From assembly GCA_963791235.1 (NCBI GenBank), contig CAWBRW010000029.1, positions 1,240,001 to 1,304,000 of the forward strand: a stretch of 64,000 nucleotides of DNA, given 5' to 3'. A program made the position numbers and the translations under genes. This document shows, one piece after another, positions 9,968 through 19,444 of the stretch; positions within the stretch are counted from its first letter, which is position 1, and the number at the start of each line of letters is the position of its first letter. The notes under the pieces are model-generated. The model was given only the letters and a program-made list of their open reading frames with translations. It ran no database searches and was not told the origin of the DNA. The DNA comes from JALORV01 sp963791235 (GTDB taxonomy: Bacteria; Pseudomonadota; Gammaproteobacteria; Burkholderiales; Burkholderiaceae_F).

Positions 9968-10043
9968 CTGTCCCCTTCGTCTAGAGGCCTAGGACACCGC
10001 CCTTTCACGGCGATAACACGAGTTCGAATCTCGTAGGGGACGC
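9968..10043 (+). tRNA. tRNA-Glu (anticodon TTC)
   Basis: The 76-nt cloverleaf starts GTCCCCT and ends AGGGGAC-G-CCA. The anticodon loop is CTTTCAC (anticodon TTC) and the T-arm is ACGAGTTCGAATCTCGT. This is the substrate of the GltX enzyme encoded just upstream. Confidence 0.95.
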
Positions 10044-10051
10044 CATAAATC

Positions 10052-10085
10052 AGAGCCCAAGTCTTAAGTGACTTGGGCTTTTTTT
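10052..10085 (+). terminator. Rho-independent terminator after tRNA-Glu
   Basis: A perfect 10-bp stem (AGCCCAAGTC / GACTTGGGCT) with a 6-nt loop is followed by nine T residues (10077-10085). It is the clearest intrinsic terminator in the window and ends the tRNA-Ala-tRNA-Glu transcript, possibly that of gltX too. Confidence 0.93.
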
Positions 10086-10104
10086 CGTCCGCTCTCGCCT
10101 CGCG

Positions 10105-10437
10105 CTAGCGGTACGCCGGCGCCTCCTGGCACTCGAAATTTCCGCGCACGAAGTCGTTGTAATAGCGGCCCTTCGATGAGGTTTTCTTCCAGGCGCTGAC
10201 CGTTTTCTCTGGAACGCCGCAGAAGTGGTACCAGATGCCTTTAAGGCTGACGAGTACGTACTGTTCCCGCTCGTCGTAGCAAATCCTCTTCACGTTCTGG
10301 CTGCGCCACACGTTTTCGCAGCGGAAGGGTGCGAGATCGACCTCGCCGCGAGACTTCACGTAGACGCGCTCTGCCATCGCGCCCTGCGCACCGGCGAGCA
10401 GCGCGATTCCAATGACTATCTGCAGGAACTTGTGCAT
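10105..10437 (-). CDS. Exported KTSC-domain-like small protein
   Basis: The 110-residue protein starts with a clear Sec signal peptide (MHKFLQIVIGIALLAGAQGA, cleavage after AMA), so the mature protein of about 88 residues should be periplasmic. The mature part (VYVKSRGEVDLAPFRCENV...YVLVSLKGIWYHFCGVP) resembles the KTSC fold, where a short beta-sheet carries a YDxxxxxLxVxxxxGxxYxY pattern. The mature part has four cysteines, which could form disulfides in the periplasm. The function of KTSC proteins is not established. It lies just beyond the tRNA terminator and is transcribed towards it. Confidence 0.7.
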   Translation of the reverse strand: MHKFLQIVIGIALLAGAQGAMAERVYVKSRGEVDLAPFRCENVWRSQNVKRICYDEREQYVLVSLKGIWYHFCGVPEKTVSAWKKTSSKGRYYNDFVRGNFECQEAPAYR

Positions 10438-10546
10438 TGCTGGTTACCCCCGGAGCTATTGAAGCACCCGGCCTCTTGCTTCCCTAGTCACTTATCCGGA
10501 CTACCGCGGCTGGCCGAGCGAACGGTCGCTGGGGAGTGGACCGCGT

Positions 10547-11032
10547 CTAACGTGCGGCGTTGCGCGACTCGTTCGCCCGCTTGAGCCGCGCCTCGGCGTC
10601 CGCGACCTCGCGCTCGAGTCCGGCAAGGCGCGCTTCGTACTCCTCGGTCAGGCGGCTGCCGCCTCCCGCGAGTCCGCGACGCTCTCCGGGCAGAGGTTCG
10701 CGGCCCAGTTCGAGCCGGCGCTTGGCCACCTGGACCGCCGTTTCTGCCGCCGCAACTTCCTGCATCGCCGCGTCAAGCGCGCCGGACTGGGATCCCGCCG
10801 GGCTGCTGGCCGGACGCGGTGGCGGCGACGTGGCGGGGCGGGCCGGGGTCGTGGCCGAACTCCCGGCAGGACGAGGGCTGCTCTTGGTCGAGCGCTCTTC
10901 CAGGATCTTGCTGCCGGCCGGCGGTGAGTCAGTAAAGAGGATGCTGCCGTCGGGCGTCTGCACCTTGTAGATGCTCTGCGCCGCGGCCAGGCTAGGCAGT
11001 GCGATACACATCGCAATAAGTAATCGGCGCAT
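10547..11032 (-). CDS. Exported DUF4124-like protein with coiled-coil tail
   Basis: The 161-residue protein has a signal peptide (MRRLLIAMCIALPSLAAAQS). A short DUF4124-type segment follows (IYKVQTPDGSILFTDSPPAGSK: a predicted beta-hairpin common at the N-terminus of many proteobacterial periplasmic proteins). Next is a Pro/Ser/Ala-rich linker (about residues 50-82), then a charged, heptad-like coiled coil (about 85-160: AAMQEVAAAETAVQVAKRRLELG and LEREVADAEARLKRANES). No catalytic motif is visible. It is divergent from dnaE. Function unknown. Confidence 0.7.
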   Translation of the reverse strand: MRRLLIAMCIALPSLAAAQSIYKVQTPDGSILFTDSPPAGSKILEERSTKSSPRPAGSSATTPARPATSPPPRPASSPAGSQSGALDAAMQEVAAAETAVQVAKRRLELGREPLPGERRGLAGGGSRLTEEYEARLAGLEREVADAEARLKRANESRNAAR

Positions 11033-11204
11033 GGGGGCTCCTTCAGGCGAAGGCGACGATAACCGTTACAACGCTGCGGGGATATCGCCGGACGACGGCC
11101 AAGCACCGGCCATTCCGGTGTTTCAGATCAACGCATTGGCTCCGCCGGTCGATCGGTCTTGGTTATCCACAGTCCGCACTCAGGCCGGGTGGCAGAATTC
11201 CCCC

Positions 11205-14200
11205 ATGAGCGGTACGCAGTTCGTCCACCTTCGCCTGCATTCGGAGTTCTCTGTCGTCGACGGCATCGTGCGCATCGACGAGGCGGTCGGCAAGGCGGCG
11301 GCGGACGGACAGGGTGCCCTGGCACTGACCGATAGCGCCAATGTCTTCGGCGCCGTGCGGTTCTATCAGGCGGCGCGCAAGCGTGGGATCAAGCCGATCA
11401 TCGGCTGCGATGTCTGGGTCACCAACGACACCGATCGCGACAACCCGCACCGCCTGCTGCTGCTGACGCAGGACCGCACCGGGTACCTCAACCTGTGTGC
11501 GCTGCTGACGCGTGCGTTCCTGGAGAATCAGCATCGCAGCCGGGCGGAGCTGCGGCTCGACTGGCTCGAAGCCGACGCCGGAACGCTGGCCCGTGGCCTG
11601 ATCGCGCTGTCGGGTGCCCGCCTCGGCGAGATCGGTGCTCACCTGATGGCAGGCAAGGGCGAGGCGGCGACGCTGGCCGCGCAGCGGCACTGCCGCTGCG
11701 TTTCCCGGCCGTTTCTACCTCGAACTGCAGCGCACCGGCGAGCCTCGCGACCAGGCGTGCACGCAGGCGACGCTGGCCCTGGCTATCCGGCAGCACTTGC
11801 CAGTGGTTGCGACGCACCCGATCCAGTTCCTCGAGCCCGGCGATTTCCGCGCGCACGAGGCGCGGTTCTGCATCGCCGAGGGTTACACGCTCGCTGACCC
11901 GCGTCGTCCGCGACGCTTCACGCGTGAACAGTATTTCAAGACGCAGGCGGAAATGGCAGCGTTGTTTGCCGACGTGCCGGTGGCGCTGGCCAACGCGGTT
12001 GAGATCGCGCGTCGCTGCAATCTCACGCTTGAACTCGGCAAGCCGCAGCTGCCGCGCTATCCGACGCCGGCCGGCGTAACGCTGGATGATCATTGCCGCG
12101 AACTTTCGGCAGCCGGTCTCGAGCGCCGCCTGGCGTCGCTGTACCCAGACGAGGCTGCACGTGGGTCGAAGCGACCCGACTATGCGGCCCGCCTCGACCT
12201 CGAGCTGAAGACCATCGCGAAGATGGGTTTCTCAGGTTACTTCCTGATCGTCGCCGACTTCATCAACTGGGCCAAGAGCAATGGCATCCCGGTCGGTCCG
12301 GGCCGCGGCTCGGGAGCGGGCTCGCTGGTCGCGTATTCACTCGGCATCACGGACCTCGATCCGCTGCGCTATGGACTGCTGTTCGAGCGATTCCTCAATC
12401 CCGAGCGCGTGTCGATGCCGGACTTCGACATCGACTTCTGCCAGGACAACCGCGACCGCGTCATCGACTATGTGAAGCAGAAGTACGGGGCTGAAGCGGT
12501 GTCGCAGATTGCGACCTTCGGAACGCTGGGTGCGAAGGCGGTCGTGCGCGATGCCGGCCGCGTGCTTGATCTGCCGTATACCAAGTGCGACACGCTGTCG
12601 AAGCTGATTCCGCACAACCCGGCCGATCCGTGGACGCTCGATCGCGCACTGAGAGAGGAGCCTGCGTTCGCCGACGCCGTCAACAGCGATGAAGAGAACC
12701 AGGAACTGATCGCGCTGGCGCGACCGCTGGAGGGACTCACGCGCAACGTCGGCATGCATGCGGGTGGCGTGCTGATCGCGCCGGGCAAGCTGACGGACTT
12801 CTGCCCGCTGTATTGCGCGCCGGGCGCGCAAGGCGCGGCGATCAGCCAATTCGACAAGGACGACGTCGAGGCGATCGGCCTGGTCAAGTTCGACTTCCTC
12901 GGGCTGACGACGCTGACAATCCTCGACCTGACGCTGGACTACGTGCGGCGGCTCGATCCGTCATTCACGCTGACGCTGGAGACGCTGCCGCTCGACGATG
13001 CAAAGACCTACGACGTCTTCAAGCAGGCGGCGACGGCCGCGATCTTCCAGTTTGAATCGCGCGGCATGCGCGAGCTGCTGAAGCGCGCGAAGCCCGATCG
13101 ACTCGAGGACCTGATTGCGCTCAACGCGCTCTACAGACCGGGGCCGATGGACCTGATCCCTGACTTCATCGAGCGCAAGCATGGGCGGCAGCGCGTCGAA
13201 TACCTGCATCCGTCGATCGAGCCAATTCTCGCCGAGACCTACGGCGTGATGGTCTATCAGGAGCAGGTGATGCGCATTGCGCAGGTGGTGGGCGGCTATT
13301 CGCTGGGCGGAGCCGACTTGCTGCGCCGTGCGATGGGCAAGAAGAAGCCCGAGGAGATGGCGCAACACCGCTCGATCTTCGTCGAGGGCGCTGAACAGCA
13401 GGGCGTCGATGGCAACACCGCGACCGAGCTCTTCGACCTGATGGAGAAGTTCGCCGGCTACGGCTTCAACAAGAGCCACTCGGCGGCCTACGCGGTGGTG
13501 GCCTACCAGACCGCGTACTTCAAGGCGCACTACCCGGCCGCGTTCATGGCGGCGAACCTGACGGCGGTGAAGGACGACACCGATAAGGTCAAGGACCTGA
13601 TCGAGGACTGCAAAGCCCTCGGCCTGACCGTACAGGCGCCGGACATCAACGCCGGCGGTTGGCGCTTCGAACCGGTGGACATGAAGACGATCCGCTATGG
13701 CCTGGGCGCCATCAAGGGTACGGGGCAGGGCGCGATCGAGGCGATACTGGCCGCGCGTGCAGAAGGCGGACCGTTCGTCGATCTCTTCGATCTGTGCGCG
13801 CGTGTCGACAAGCACGTCGTCAATCGCCGTGTCGTCGAGGCGCTGGTGCGCGCGGGTGCGCTCGACCGCCTGCATGAAGATCGCGCGATGCTGCTGGCGA
13901 CCGTGGGGCGCGCGATCGAGGCGGCGGACAGCGCAGCCGCCAGCGTTGGGCAGGCAAGCCTGTTCGGGGGCGGCGAGGCGTCTGCGCGGCACATCGAGTA
14001 CGTCAAGACCATGCCGTGGAGCGAGCGCGAAAAGCTCTCGAACGAGAAGCTCGCGCTCGGGTACTACTTCTCTGGACACCTGTTCCGGGAATACGCCGCC
14101 GAGGCACGCAAGCTTGCACCGACGCCACTCGCGGAAGTGCGTCAGGCGCGTGATCAGGTGAAGCTCGCCGGGGTCATCGTGTCCGCGCGCAGCCAGAACA

Positions 14201-14667
14201 CGCGACGTGGGCGCATGGGTGTGGTCGTGCTCGACGACGGGACCGCACAGCTCGAACTCATGGTGTTCTCGGAACTCTATGACCGCAAGCGTGCGCTGCT
14301 GAAGGAAGACCAGCTGCTGTTCGTCGTCGGCAAGGTGCGTTTCGACGAGTTCGCGCAGCGCCTGTCGATTTCAGCCGATGAACTGATGGATCTCACCGAG
14401 GCGCGCTCCAAGGCGGCGGCGCGCCTGCGCATCGAACTCGAAGGCGCCGCGGATGCCGGGCGCCTGCGCCAGGCGCTGAGTCCGTACCGGATTCAGGGCA
14501 CCGGCAATGGCGGCGGGTGCCGGGTCATCGTCTGCTACAGGAACGCCTCCGGGAGTGTCGACGTTGCACTTCCCGAGGATTGGCGCGTCCGTCCCGACGA
14601 TCAGCTGATCGCAGACCTGCGCGGCCAGACTCGCGTGTTGCGCGCCAGTTTCAGCTACAGCCAGTAA
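11205..14667 (+). CDS. dnaE: DNA polymerase III alpha subunit, reading frame broken near 11688
   Basis: DnaE is the replicative polymerase; with one base removed it has 1153 residues, close to E. coli DnaE (1160). The N-terminal PHP domain (FVHLRLHSEFSVVDGIV...) begins at the ATG at 11205. The polymerase domain includes the catalytic PDFDIDF (about residues 405-411), GPGRGSGAGSLVAYSLGITDLDP and GYGFNKSHSAAYAVVAYQTAYFKAHYP. The C-terminal part has an OB fold (VKLAGVIVSARSQNTRRGRMG). At about 11685-11692 the frame shifts by +1: AQR is followed in the next frame by AAAFPGRFYLELQRTGEPRD, as homologues read. Because dnaE is essential and otherwise well conserved, the break is almost certainly a sequence error. 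Confidence 0.93.
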
Positions 14668-14692
14668 GCGCTGCCAGTCTGCTTCGGCCGCG

Positions 14693-15898
14693 TCAGCGTC
14701 GGCCGCCAGCCAGTTCGACGGCGCGCGGATGCGAGCGCAGGCGCGCCATCGCCCACACGCCGATCGCCGGTCCAATGGCCAGGGGCGCAAACGCAAAGTT
14801 CCAGCCCAGTGCCTCGACCCAGTGCGGCATCAGGTGAATCGTCGCCAGCGTCAGCGTGAAGCCCATCGCGGTCTGGAACGTCAGCATGGTGCCCACACGC
14901 GTGCGATCGGCCAGTTCCGCGATGGCAGCGGAAAACTGCGCGGAGTCCGCCACGATCGAGATGCCCCAGAGGACACAGACGAGAATCAGCAGCGTGGGTG
15001 AGCCGCCATAGAGCATCCCGATGAACGCGGCGCAGCTCCCGGAGACGCTCATCGCCAGGATCGTGATCGCGGTGCGGCCGACGCGATCGGCGAGGTAGCC
15101 GGCGGCGATGCAGCCGATCGCTCCCGCCCCGATCGTCGCAAAGGCGCCCAGCTTGGCCGCTACAGGCGCTGTCTCCGGCGACAGCGTCAGCGCGAAGCTG
15201 GCGTGCAGGAACACCGCGATCCACGCCCACATCGCGTAGAGCTCCCACATGTGCCCGAGGTAGCCGAGGTTGGCCAGGCGCAGCGGGACGTCGCGCCAGG
15301 CCGACAGCACCGCGCGCGGATCAAACGGTGGCGCCGGCGCTCGCGCCGGGCCGATGCCGGCGAAGCCGATCAGTGCCGCGGCGCCGACGGCGCTTGCCGA
15401 GGCGATCGCCACCGGGATGCGCCAGTCGACACCGCCGAACACGTTGAACAGGTGTGGCGTCGCCGAGCCGAAGGTCAGCGCGCCCACCAGGATGCCCACC
15501 ATCAGTCCCATGTCACCGCGCGCCCAGGTTGACGCGAGCTTCATGCCGACCGGGTAGACACCGGCCATGGCCATGCCGGTCACGAAACGCAACAACGGCG
15601 CCGCCATCGTCGTCGGGTCGATCAGCAGCAGGAGGGCGTTGGCGCCCGCACCCGCCAGCGCGGCCACCGCGATGAAGCGGCGTGGATCGAGCCGATCAGC
15701 CAGTCCGAGCAGGGCGCTCACCAGGCAGCCGACGACGAAGCCGGCCTGGACGGCACTGGTCAGTGCTGCCTGCATGAATTTCGACAGACCGTATTGCGCC
15801 ACCAGGGACGGCACGACCGCGGTTGCCGAAAACCACAGCGCCATCGCGCCGACCTGGCACAGCGCGATGACCGCGATCGAGCGTCGCTTCGAGGCCAT
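14693..15898 (-). CDS. MFS transporter (12 TM), substrate unknown
   Basis: The 401-residue protein has about 12 hydrophobic segments, as in the major facilitator superfamily. It opens with a basic MASKRRS and TM1 (IAVIALCQVGAMALWFSATAV). The loop 2-3 signature is degenerate (GLADRLDPRRFI), and the equivalent loop in the second half is well kept (GYLADRVGRTAI). The middle loop is short and Pro-rich (GPARAPAPPFDPRAVLSAW). This layout is close to MFS proteins annotated as nitrate/nitrite-like or NarK-like in betaproteobacteria, but I see no residue that fixes the substrate. It is convergent with dnaE, 25 bp away. Confidence 0.8.
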   Translation of the reverse strand: MASKRRSIAVIALCQVGAMALWFSATAVVPSLVAQYGLSKFMQAALTSAVQAGFVVGCLVSALLGLADRLDPRRFIAVAALAGAGANALLLLIDPTTMAAPLLRFVTGMAMAGVYPVGMKLASTWARGDMGLMVGILVGALTFGSATPHLFNVFGGVDWRIPVAIASASAVGAAALIGFAGIGPARAPAPPFDPRAVLSAWRDVPLRLANLGYLGHMWELYAMWAWIAVFLHASFALTLSPETAPVAAKLGAFATIGAGAIGCIAAGYLADRVGRTAITILAMSVSGSCAAFIGMLYGGSPTLLILVCVLWGISIVADSAQFSAAIAELADRTRVGTMLTFQTAMGFTLTLATIHLMPHWVEALGWNFAFAPLAIGPAIGVWAMARLRSHPRAVELAGGRR

Positions 15899-15927
15899 GC
15901 CGATCCGCTCTGCCGCGTCCGCCGCGC

Positions 15928-16746
15928 TCAGTCGCGCGACAGGTATTGATCGAGCCCGCGATCCGCTCGCGTTGCCCGGTCACGAATGCGTTGCTGCAGC
16001 CGGTTCCAGTTCTCCCCTTCGGCGCGCCGATCGTTCTCGCGGTGCCACAGATGCAGCACACCGGTCGCGTACGCGCCTTCCTTGCGGCGCACGCCCGAGT
16101 TGATCAGTCGCACAGCGAGGTCGGAGTCTTCGTATCCCCAGCCCTCGAACACCTCGTCGAAGCCGTTGACCCGATGCAGGTCGCGGCGCCAAACGCCGAG
16201 GTTGCAGGTGCGAACGCGCTGCCAGCGCCTGGCTGCGAGCTTGCGCAGTGGCCCTAGCGGCAGATGGCGCAGCGGCAACGTGCGGTTGATCTGGCCGCGC
16301 TGGTGCGCCTGCTGCCACTGTGTGTCGGTCCAGCGATGCAGCGGCTCTCCCGTGGCCAACGCCTCGCGCGTGAACGACTCCGAAAGGAGGATGCGGTTGC
16401 CGGCCACCATCCAGTCGGGCTCGGCCAGTGCGCGGTGGCGGGCAATGAAGTGCGGGCGCGGCACGCAATCGCCGTCGAGAAAGATCAGGTAATCGCCGCT
16501 TGCGGCGGCGGTCGCGCGGTTGCGCGCCGCACCGGCGCGGAAACCGCGGTCCTCCTGCCAGAGGTGTCGCATGGGCACCGGCGACTGCCGACTCGCTTCC
16601 TCAACCAGCGTGCGCGTGTCGTCGCGAGAACCGTCGTCGGCCACCAGCACCTCGAAGCCCCGGTCCGTCTGTTCGGCCAGGCCATCCAGCACCGCACGCA
16701 GCGCGTCGGGCCGGTTGTAGGTCGTGACCACGACCGAGACACGCAC
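15928..16746 (-). CDS. Glycosyltransferase family 2, LPS/polysaccharide type
   Basis: The 272-residue protein has a GT-A fold. It shows the N-terminal strand SVVVTTYNRPDALRAVLDGL, the nucleotide-binding ADDGSRDDT, the metal-binding DxD-like LDGDCVPRPHFI, and the acceptor-side GWGYEDSDLAVRLINSGVRR (ED motif with the galactosyltransferase-C-like segment NLGVWRRDLHRVNGFDE). It would transfer a sugar from an NDP-sugar in the cytosol. The start is a GTG at 16746, two bases after the stop of the GT2 gene upstream, so the two form an operon. The sugar and acceptor are not readable; the location beside msbA and waaL-like genes suggests the LPS core. Confidence 0.85.
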   Translation of the reverse strand: MRVSVVVTTYNRPDALRAVLDGLAEQTDRGFEVLVADDGSRDDTRTLVEEASRQSPVPMRHLWQEDRGFRAGAARNRATAAASGDYLIFLDGDCVPRPHFIARHRALAEPDWMVAGNRILLSESFTREALATGEPLHRWTDTQWQQAHQRGQINRTLPLRHLPLGPLRKLAARRWQRVRTCNLGVWRRDLHRVNGFDEVFEGWGYEDSDLAVRLINSGVRRKEGAYATGVLHLWHRENDRRAEGENWNRLQQRIRDRATRADRGLDQYLSRD

Positions 16747-16748
16747 GT

Positions 16749-17537
16749 CTACTGCCTCAGGCTGGGCGGCAGCGAGGGCTCGCTCGTCAGCTTCTGCGTG
16801 CGCTCGGTGTACTTCGCGTAGCGATAAAAAGTACCCTCGAAATTCGAAAAGGCGATGACGAAACCGGCCCAGCCATCGAGGAAACCCAGTCGAACCACAT
16901 AGTGGCGCAGGAACGCGCCAATACCGTGCGCCAGCGCCTTGCCCATCGAGGGCCGTGTGTTGCGCTGTGCCAGCCGCTCGACGCCGAGGCTTGAATAGCG
17001 CTGCATCTTGTGCACGATCTGCGCCAGGTCCCTGAACGGCACCTGTGCGATCGGCTCGGTCAGCGTGCCGAGCGATCCCTCCAGCACGTAGCTCTCGTGC
17101 ACCGCGTCCTCGGTATAGCGCAGCTTTCCCCGGCGGAACAACTGCGGCTGACGGTAATCCGGATACCAGCCGGAATGCTTGATCCAGCGGCCAAGGAAGA
17201 AATTGCGCCGTGGTACGCGGTAGGCATCGGCGGCATCCGCCTGCTCGATGACGCGGCGGATCTCCGCGGCCGCTGCCTCGGTGCAGCGTTCGTCCGCATC
17301 CAGTGAAAAGATCCAGTCGCCCGTGAGTTGCGCCAGCACGTCATTGCGCAGCTTGCCGAACCCTTCGAACGGCACCTGCAAGACCCGGTCCGTATACCTG
17401 CGCGCGATCTCGGCCGTGCCGTCGGTCGAGTACGAATCGGCGACAAGGATCTCGTCGGCCCAGGTGACGCTTCGAAGCGCGGCTTCAATCTTGTCGGCTT
17501 CGTTGTAGGCGATGATGTAGACGGAGATTCGCGCCAT
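16749..17537 (-). CDS. Glycosyltransferase family 2, WaaE/KdtX-like
   Basis: The 262-residue enzyme matches the WaaE/KdtX group of LPS-core glucosyltransferases. Visible signatures are ISVYIIAYNEADKIEAALRS, ADEILVADSYSTDGTAEIA, the DxD motif in WIFSLDADERCT, the RVPRRNFFLGRWIKHSGWYPDYQ-like acceptor segment, and HESYVLEG. Such enzymes add a beta-glucose to the inner-core heptose on the cytosolic face of the inner membrane. I start at the ATG at 17537 (MARISVYII), because the in-frame codons upstream would add an unmatched MRLHIGAG. It is the first gene of a two-gene leftward unit, divergent from msbA. Confidence 0.85.
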   Translation of the reverse strand: MARISVYIIAYNEADKIEAALRSVTWADEILVADSYSTDGTAEIARRYTDRVLQVPFEGFGKLRNDVLAQLTGDWIFSLDADERCTEAAAAEIRRVIEQADAADAYRVPRRNFFLGRWIKHSGWYPDYRQPQLFRRGKLRYTEDAVHESYVLEGSLGTLTEPIAQVPFRDLAQIVHKMQRYSSLGVERLAQRNTRPSMGKALAHGIGAFLRHYVVRLGFLDGWAGFVIAFSNFEGTFYRYAKYTERTQKLTSEPSLPPSLRQ

Positions 17538-17662
17538 TCCGGCTCCAATGTGCAGGCGCAAGCTTAAACGCCCGCGCCTGCCGTCCCGGCGTGGTGCCGG
17601 GCGTCGCTACACTATGCGGTCGCTTGTCGCGTCGTTCTCGCTGGCACGCGCCACTTCAAACC

Positions 17663-19444
17663 ATGGCCGCCCCTGATCCCCGCCTGCTCAACGACCCGAA
17701 TCTGCGCCGGCTGCTGCGCATGGTCCTGTCGCACCGGCGACTGCTGGTGTTCGGACTGATCGCCACCGGCATCAGTGCGGCCACCGAACCGCTGATCGCC
17801 AGGCTGGCCGGCGTGCTGACTGACCAGGCCCTGTTCCAGAAGGAATTCTCGGCAGTCATCTGGATGCCGATCGCTTTCGTGGGGCTCTTCGTCGTGCGCG
17901 GCCTGTCGATCTTTGGCGGCTCCTACTTGCTGAACCGGGTGTCGCAAGGCGTGCTGGTCGACCTGCGCATGTCGATGTTCGACCGCATGCTCCACTGGCC
18001 GACGACGACGTTCGAGAACACGCCGTCGGGCGTGGTGATATCGAAGTTCGTCAACGAGGCGACCAACGCGCTCAACCTCGCCGCCGAGGTGATGAGCACC
18101 GCGGTGCGCGATTCGCTGATCGTCATCGGCCTGCTCCTGATGCTCTTCTATTACAACTGGCAACTCACCTTGCTGACGATGATCGTCGCGCCGCCGATCG
18201 GGCTGGCGTTGCGCGCGTTCAGTCGGCGGCTGCGCCGGCTCAACCTCGAGAACCAGGCGATGCTGGGCGACATGACGCGCGCGATCCAGGAGGCGCACGA
18301 GGGCCAGCGCGTCGTCAAGGTGTATGAAGGCGCCGAGTACGAAAATAGTCGCTTCCGCCAGATCAACGACAAGCTGCGCGGTTTCGCAATGCGCATGCAG
18401 GTGGCGTGGTCGGCGGCGACGCCGATTGCCCAGGTGCTCGGTGCCATCGGAGTCGCAATCGTCATGACGGTGGCGCTGTGGCAGGCGCAGAACACCAAGG
18501 CGTCTCCCGGCGAATTCGTCACCTTCCTCGCCGCCGCCCTGTTGCTGCTGCCGGCGCTGCGCCACCTGTCGTCGCTGAATGGCCCGCTGGCCCGCATGGC
18601 GGCAGCGTCCGAGAGCGTCTTCAAGATGATCGACACCGCTCCGGAAGACGATCCGGGAACGCGCGACATCGGTCGCGCGCGCGGCGAGGTTGAGTTCCGC
18701 GGCGTCTCGTTCCGCTACTCGGGTGCCGATGCCGATGCCCTGACCGACTTCGATCTCTCGGTGCGCGCGGGTGAAATGATCGCTTTCGTCGGCCCGTCGG
18801 GTGCTGGCAAGACCACCGCCGTCCATCTGGTACCGCGCTTCATCCGCCCGACCGCCGGCGAAGTCCGGCTCGATGGTGTGCCGCTCGAGCAACTGTCGCT
18901 CGCCAGCCTGCGCCGGCAAGTTGCGCTGGTGTCGCAGGATGTCGTGCTGTTCGATGACTCAATCGCGGCCAACATCGCCTATGGCGCGCAGCGCGGCGCT
19001 TCGATCGAGCGGATACGTGAAGCCGCGGATGCGGCCTATCTGCTGTCGTTCATCGAGTCATTGCCGCAGGGGTTCGAGACACGCATCGGCGAGAACGCGG
19101 TGAAGCTGTCGGGCGGCCAGCGGCAACGCCTGTCGATTGCGCGCGCGCTGCTGAAGGACGCGCCGATCCTGCTGCTCGACGAAGCGACGTCGTCACTGGA
19201 CTCTGAGTCGGAGCGCTACATCCAGGCGTCGCTGCAGCGGTTGATGAAGGGGCGCACGACCTTCGTCGTGGCGCACCGACTGTCGACGATCGAGCGCGCC
19301 GATCGCATCGTCGTGCTGGAGCGCGGGCGCGTGGTCGAGATCGGATCGCACAGCGATCTGATCGGCCGTGGCGGCCTGTATGCCCGGCTGCACGGTATCC
19401 AGTTCGCATCGATGGACAACCCGGTGGAGGAGCCCGCCCAATGA
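17663..19444 (+). CDS. msbA: MsbA-type lipid A/LPS ABC exporter (fused TM + ATPase)
   Basis: MsbA flips lipid A-core across the inner membrane; it works as a homodimer. The 593-residue half-transporter has six TM helices in the first ~320 residues. The nucleotide-binding domain has Walker A GPSGAGKTT (about residues 376-384), Q-loop VSQDVVLFDD, signature LSGGQRQRLS (about 481), Walker B ILLLDEATSSLD and the switch histidine in VVAHRLST. I start at the ATG at 17663 (MAAPDPRLLND); the open frame runs upstream to 17591 without a better start. Its 3' end overlaps the AhpD-like gene by 4 nt. The setting among LPS glycosyltransferases favours lipid A export over drug export. Confidence 0.9.
   Translation: MAAPDPRLLNDPNLRRLLRMVLSHRRLLVFGLIATGISAATEPLIARLAGVLTDQALFQKEFSAVIWMPIAFVGLFVVRGLSIFGGSYLLNRVSQGVLVDLRMSMFDRMLHWPTTTFENTPSGVVISKFVNEATNALNLAAEVMSTAVRDSLIVIGLLLMLFYYNWQLTLLTMIVAPPIGLALRAFSRRLRRLNLENQAMLGDMTRAIQEAHEGQRVVKVYEGAEYENSRFRQINDKLRGFAMRMQVAWSAATPIAQVLGAIGVAIVMTVALWQAQNTKASPGEFVTFLAAALLLLPALRHLSSLNGPLARMAAASESVFKMIDTAPEDDPGTRDIGRARGEVEFRGVSFRYSGADADALTDFDLSVRAGEMIAFVGPSGAGKTTAVHLVPRFIRPTAGEVRLDGVPLEQLSLASLRRQVALVSQDVVLFDDSIAANIAYGAQRGASIERIREAADAAYLLSFIESLPQGFETRIGENAVKLSGGQRQRLSIARALLKDAPILLLDEATSSLDSESERYIQASLQRLMKGRTTFVVAHRLSTIERADRIVVLERGRVVEIGSHSDLIGRGGLYARLHGIQFASMDNPVEEPAQ

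Noticed and set aside
14693..15898. The MFS gene as a third nitrate transporter
   Set aside because: It lacks the glycine-rich nitrate signatures present in both NarK proteins here and is far from the nar cluster.
17612..18919. A 435-codon open frame on the minus strand opposite msbA
   Set aside because: Antisense shadow; msbA has full ABC motifs on the other strand.
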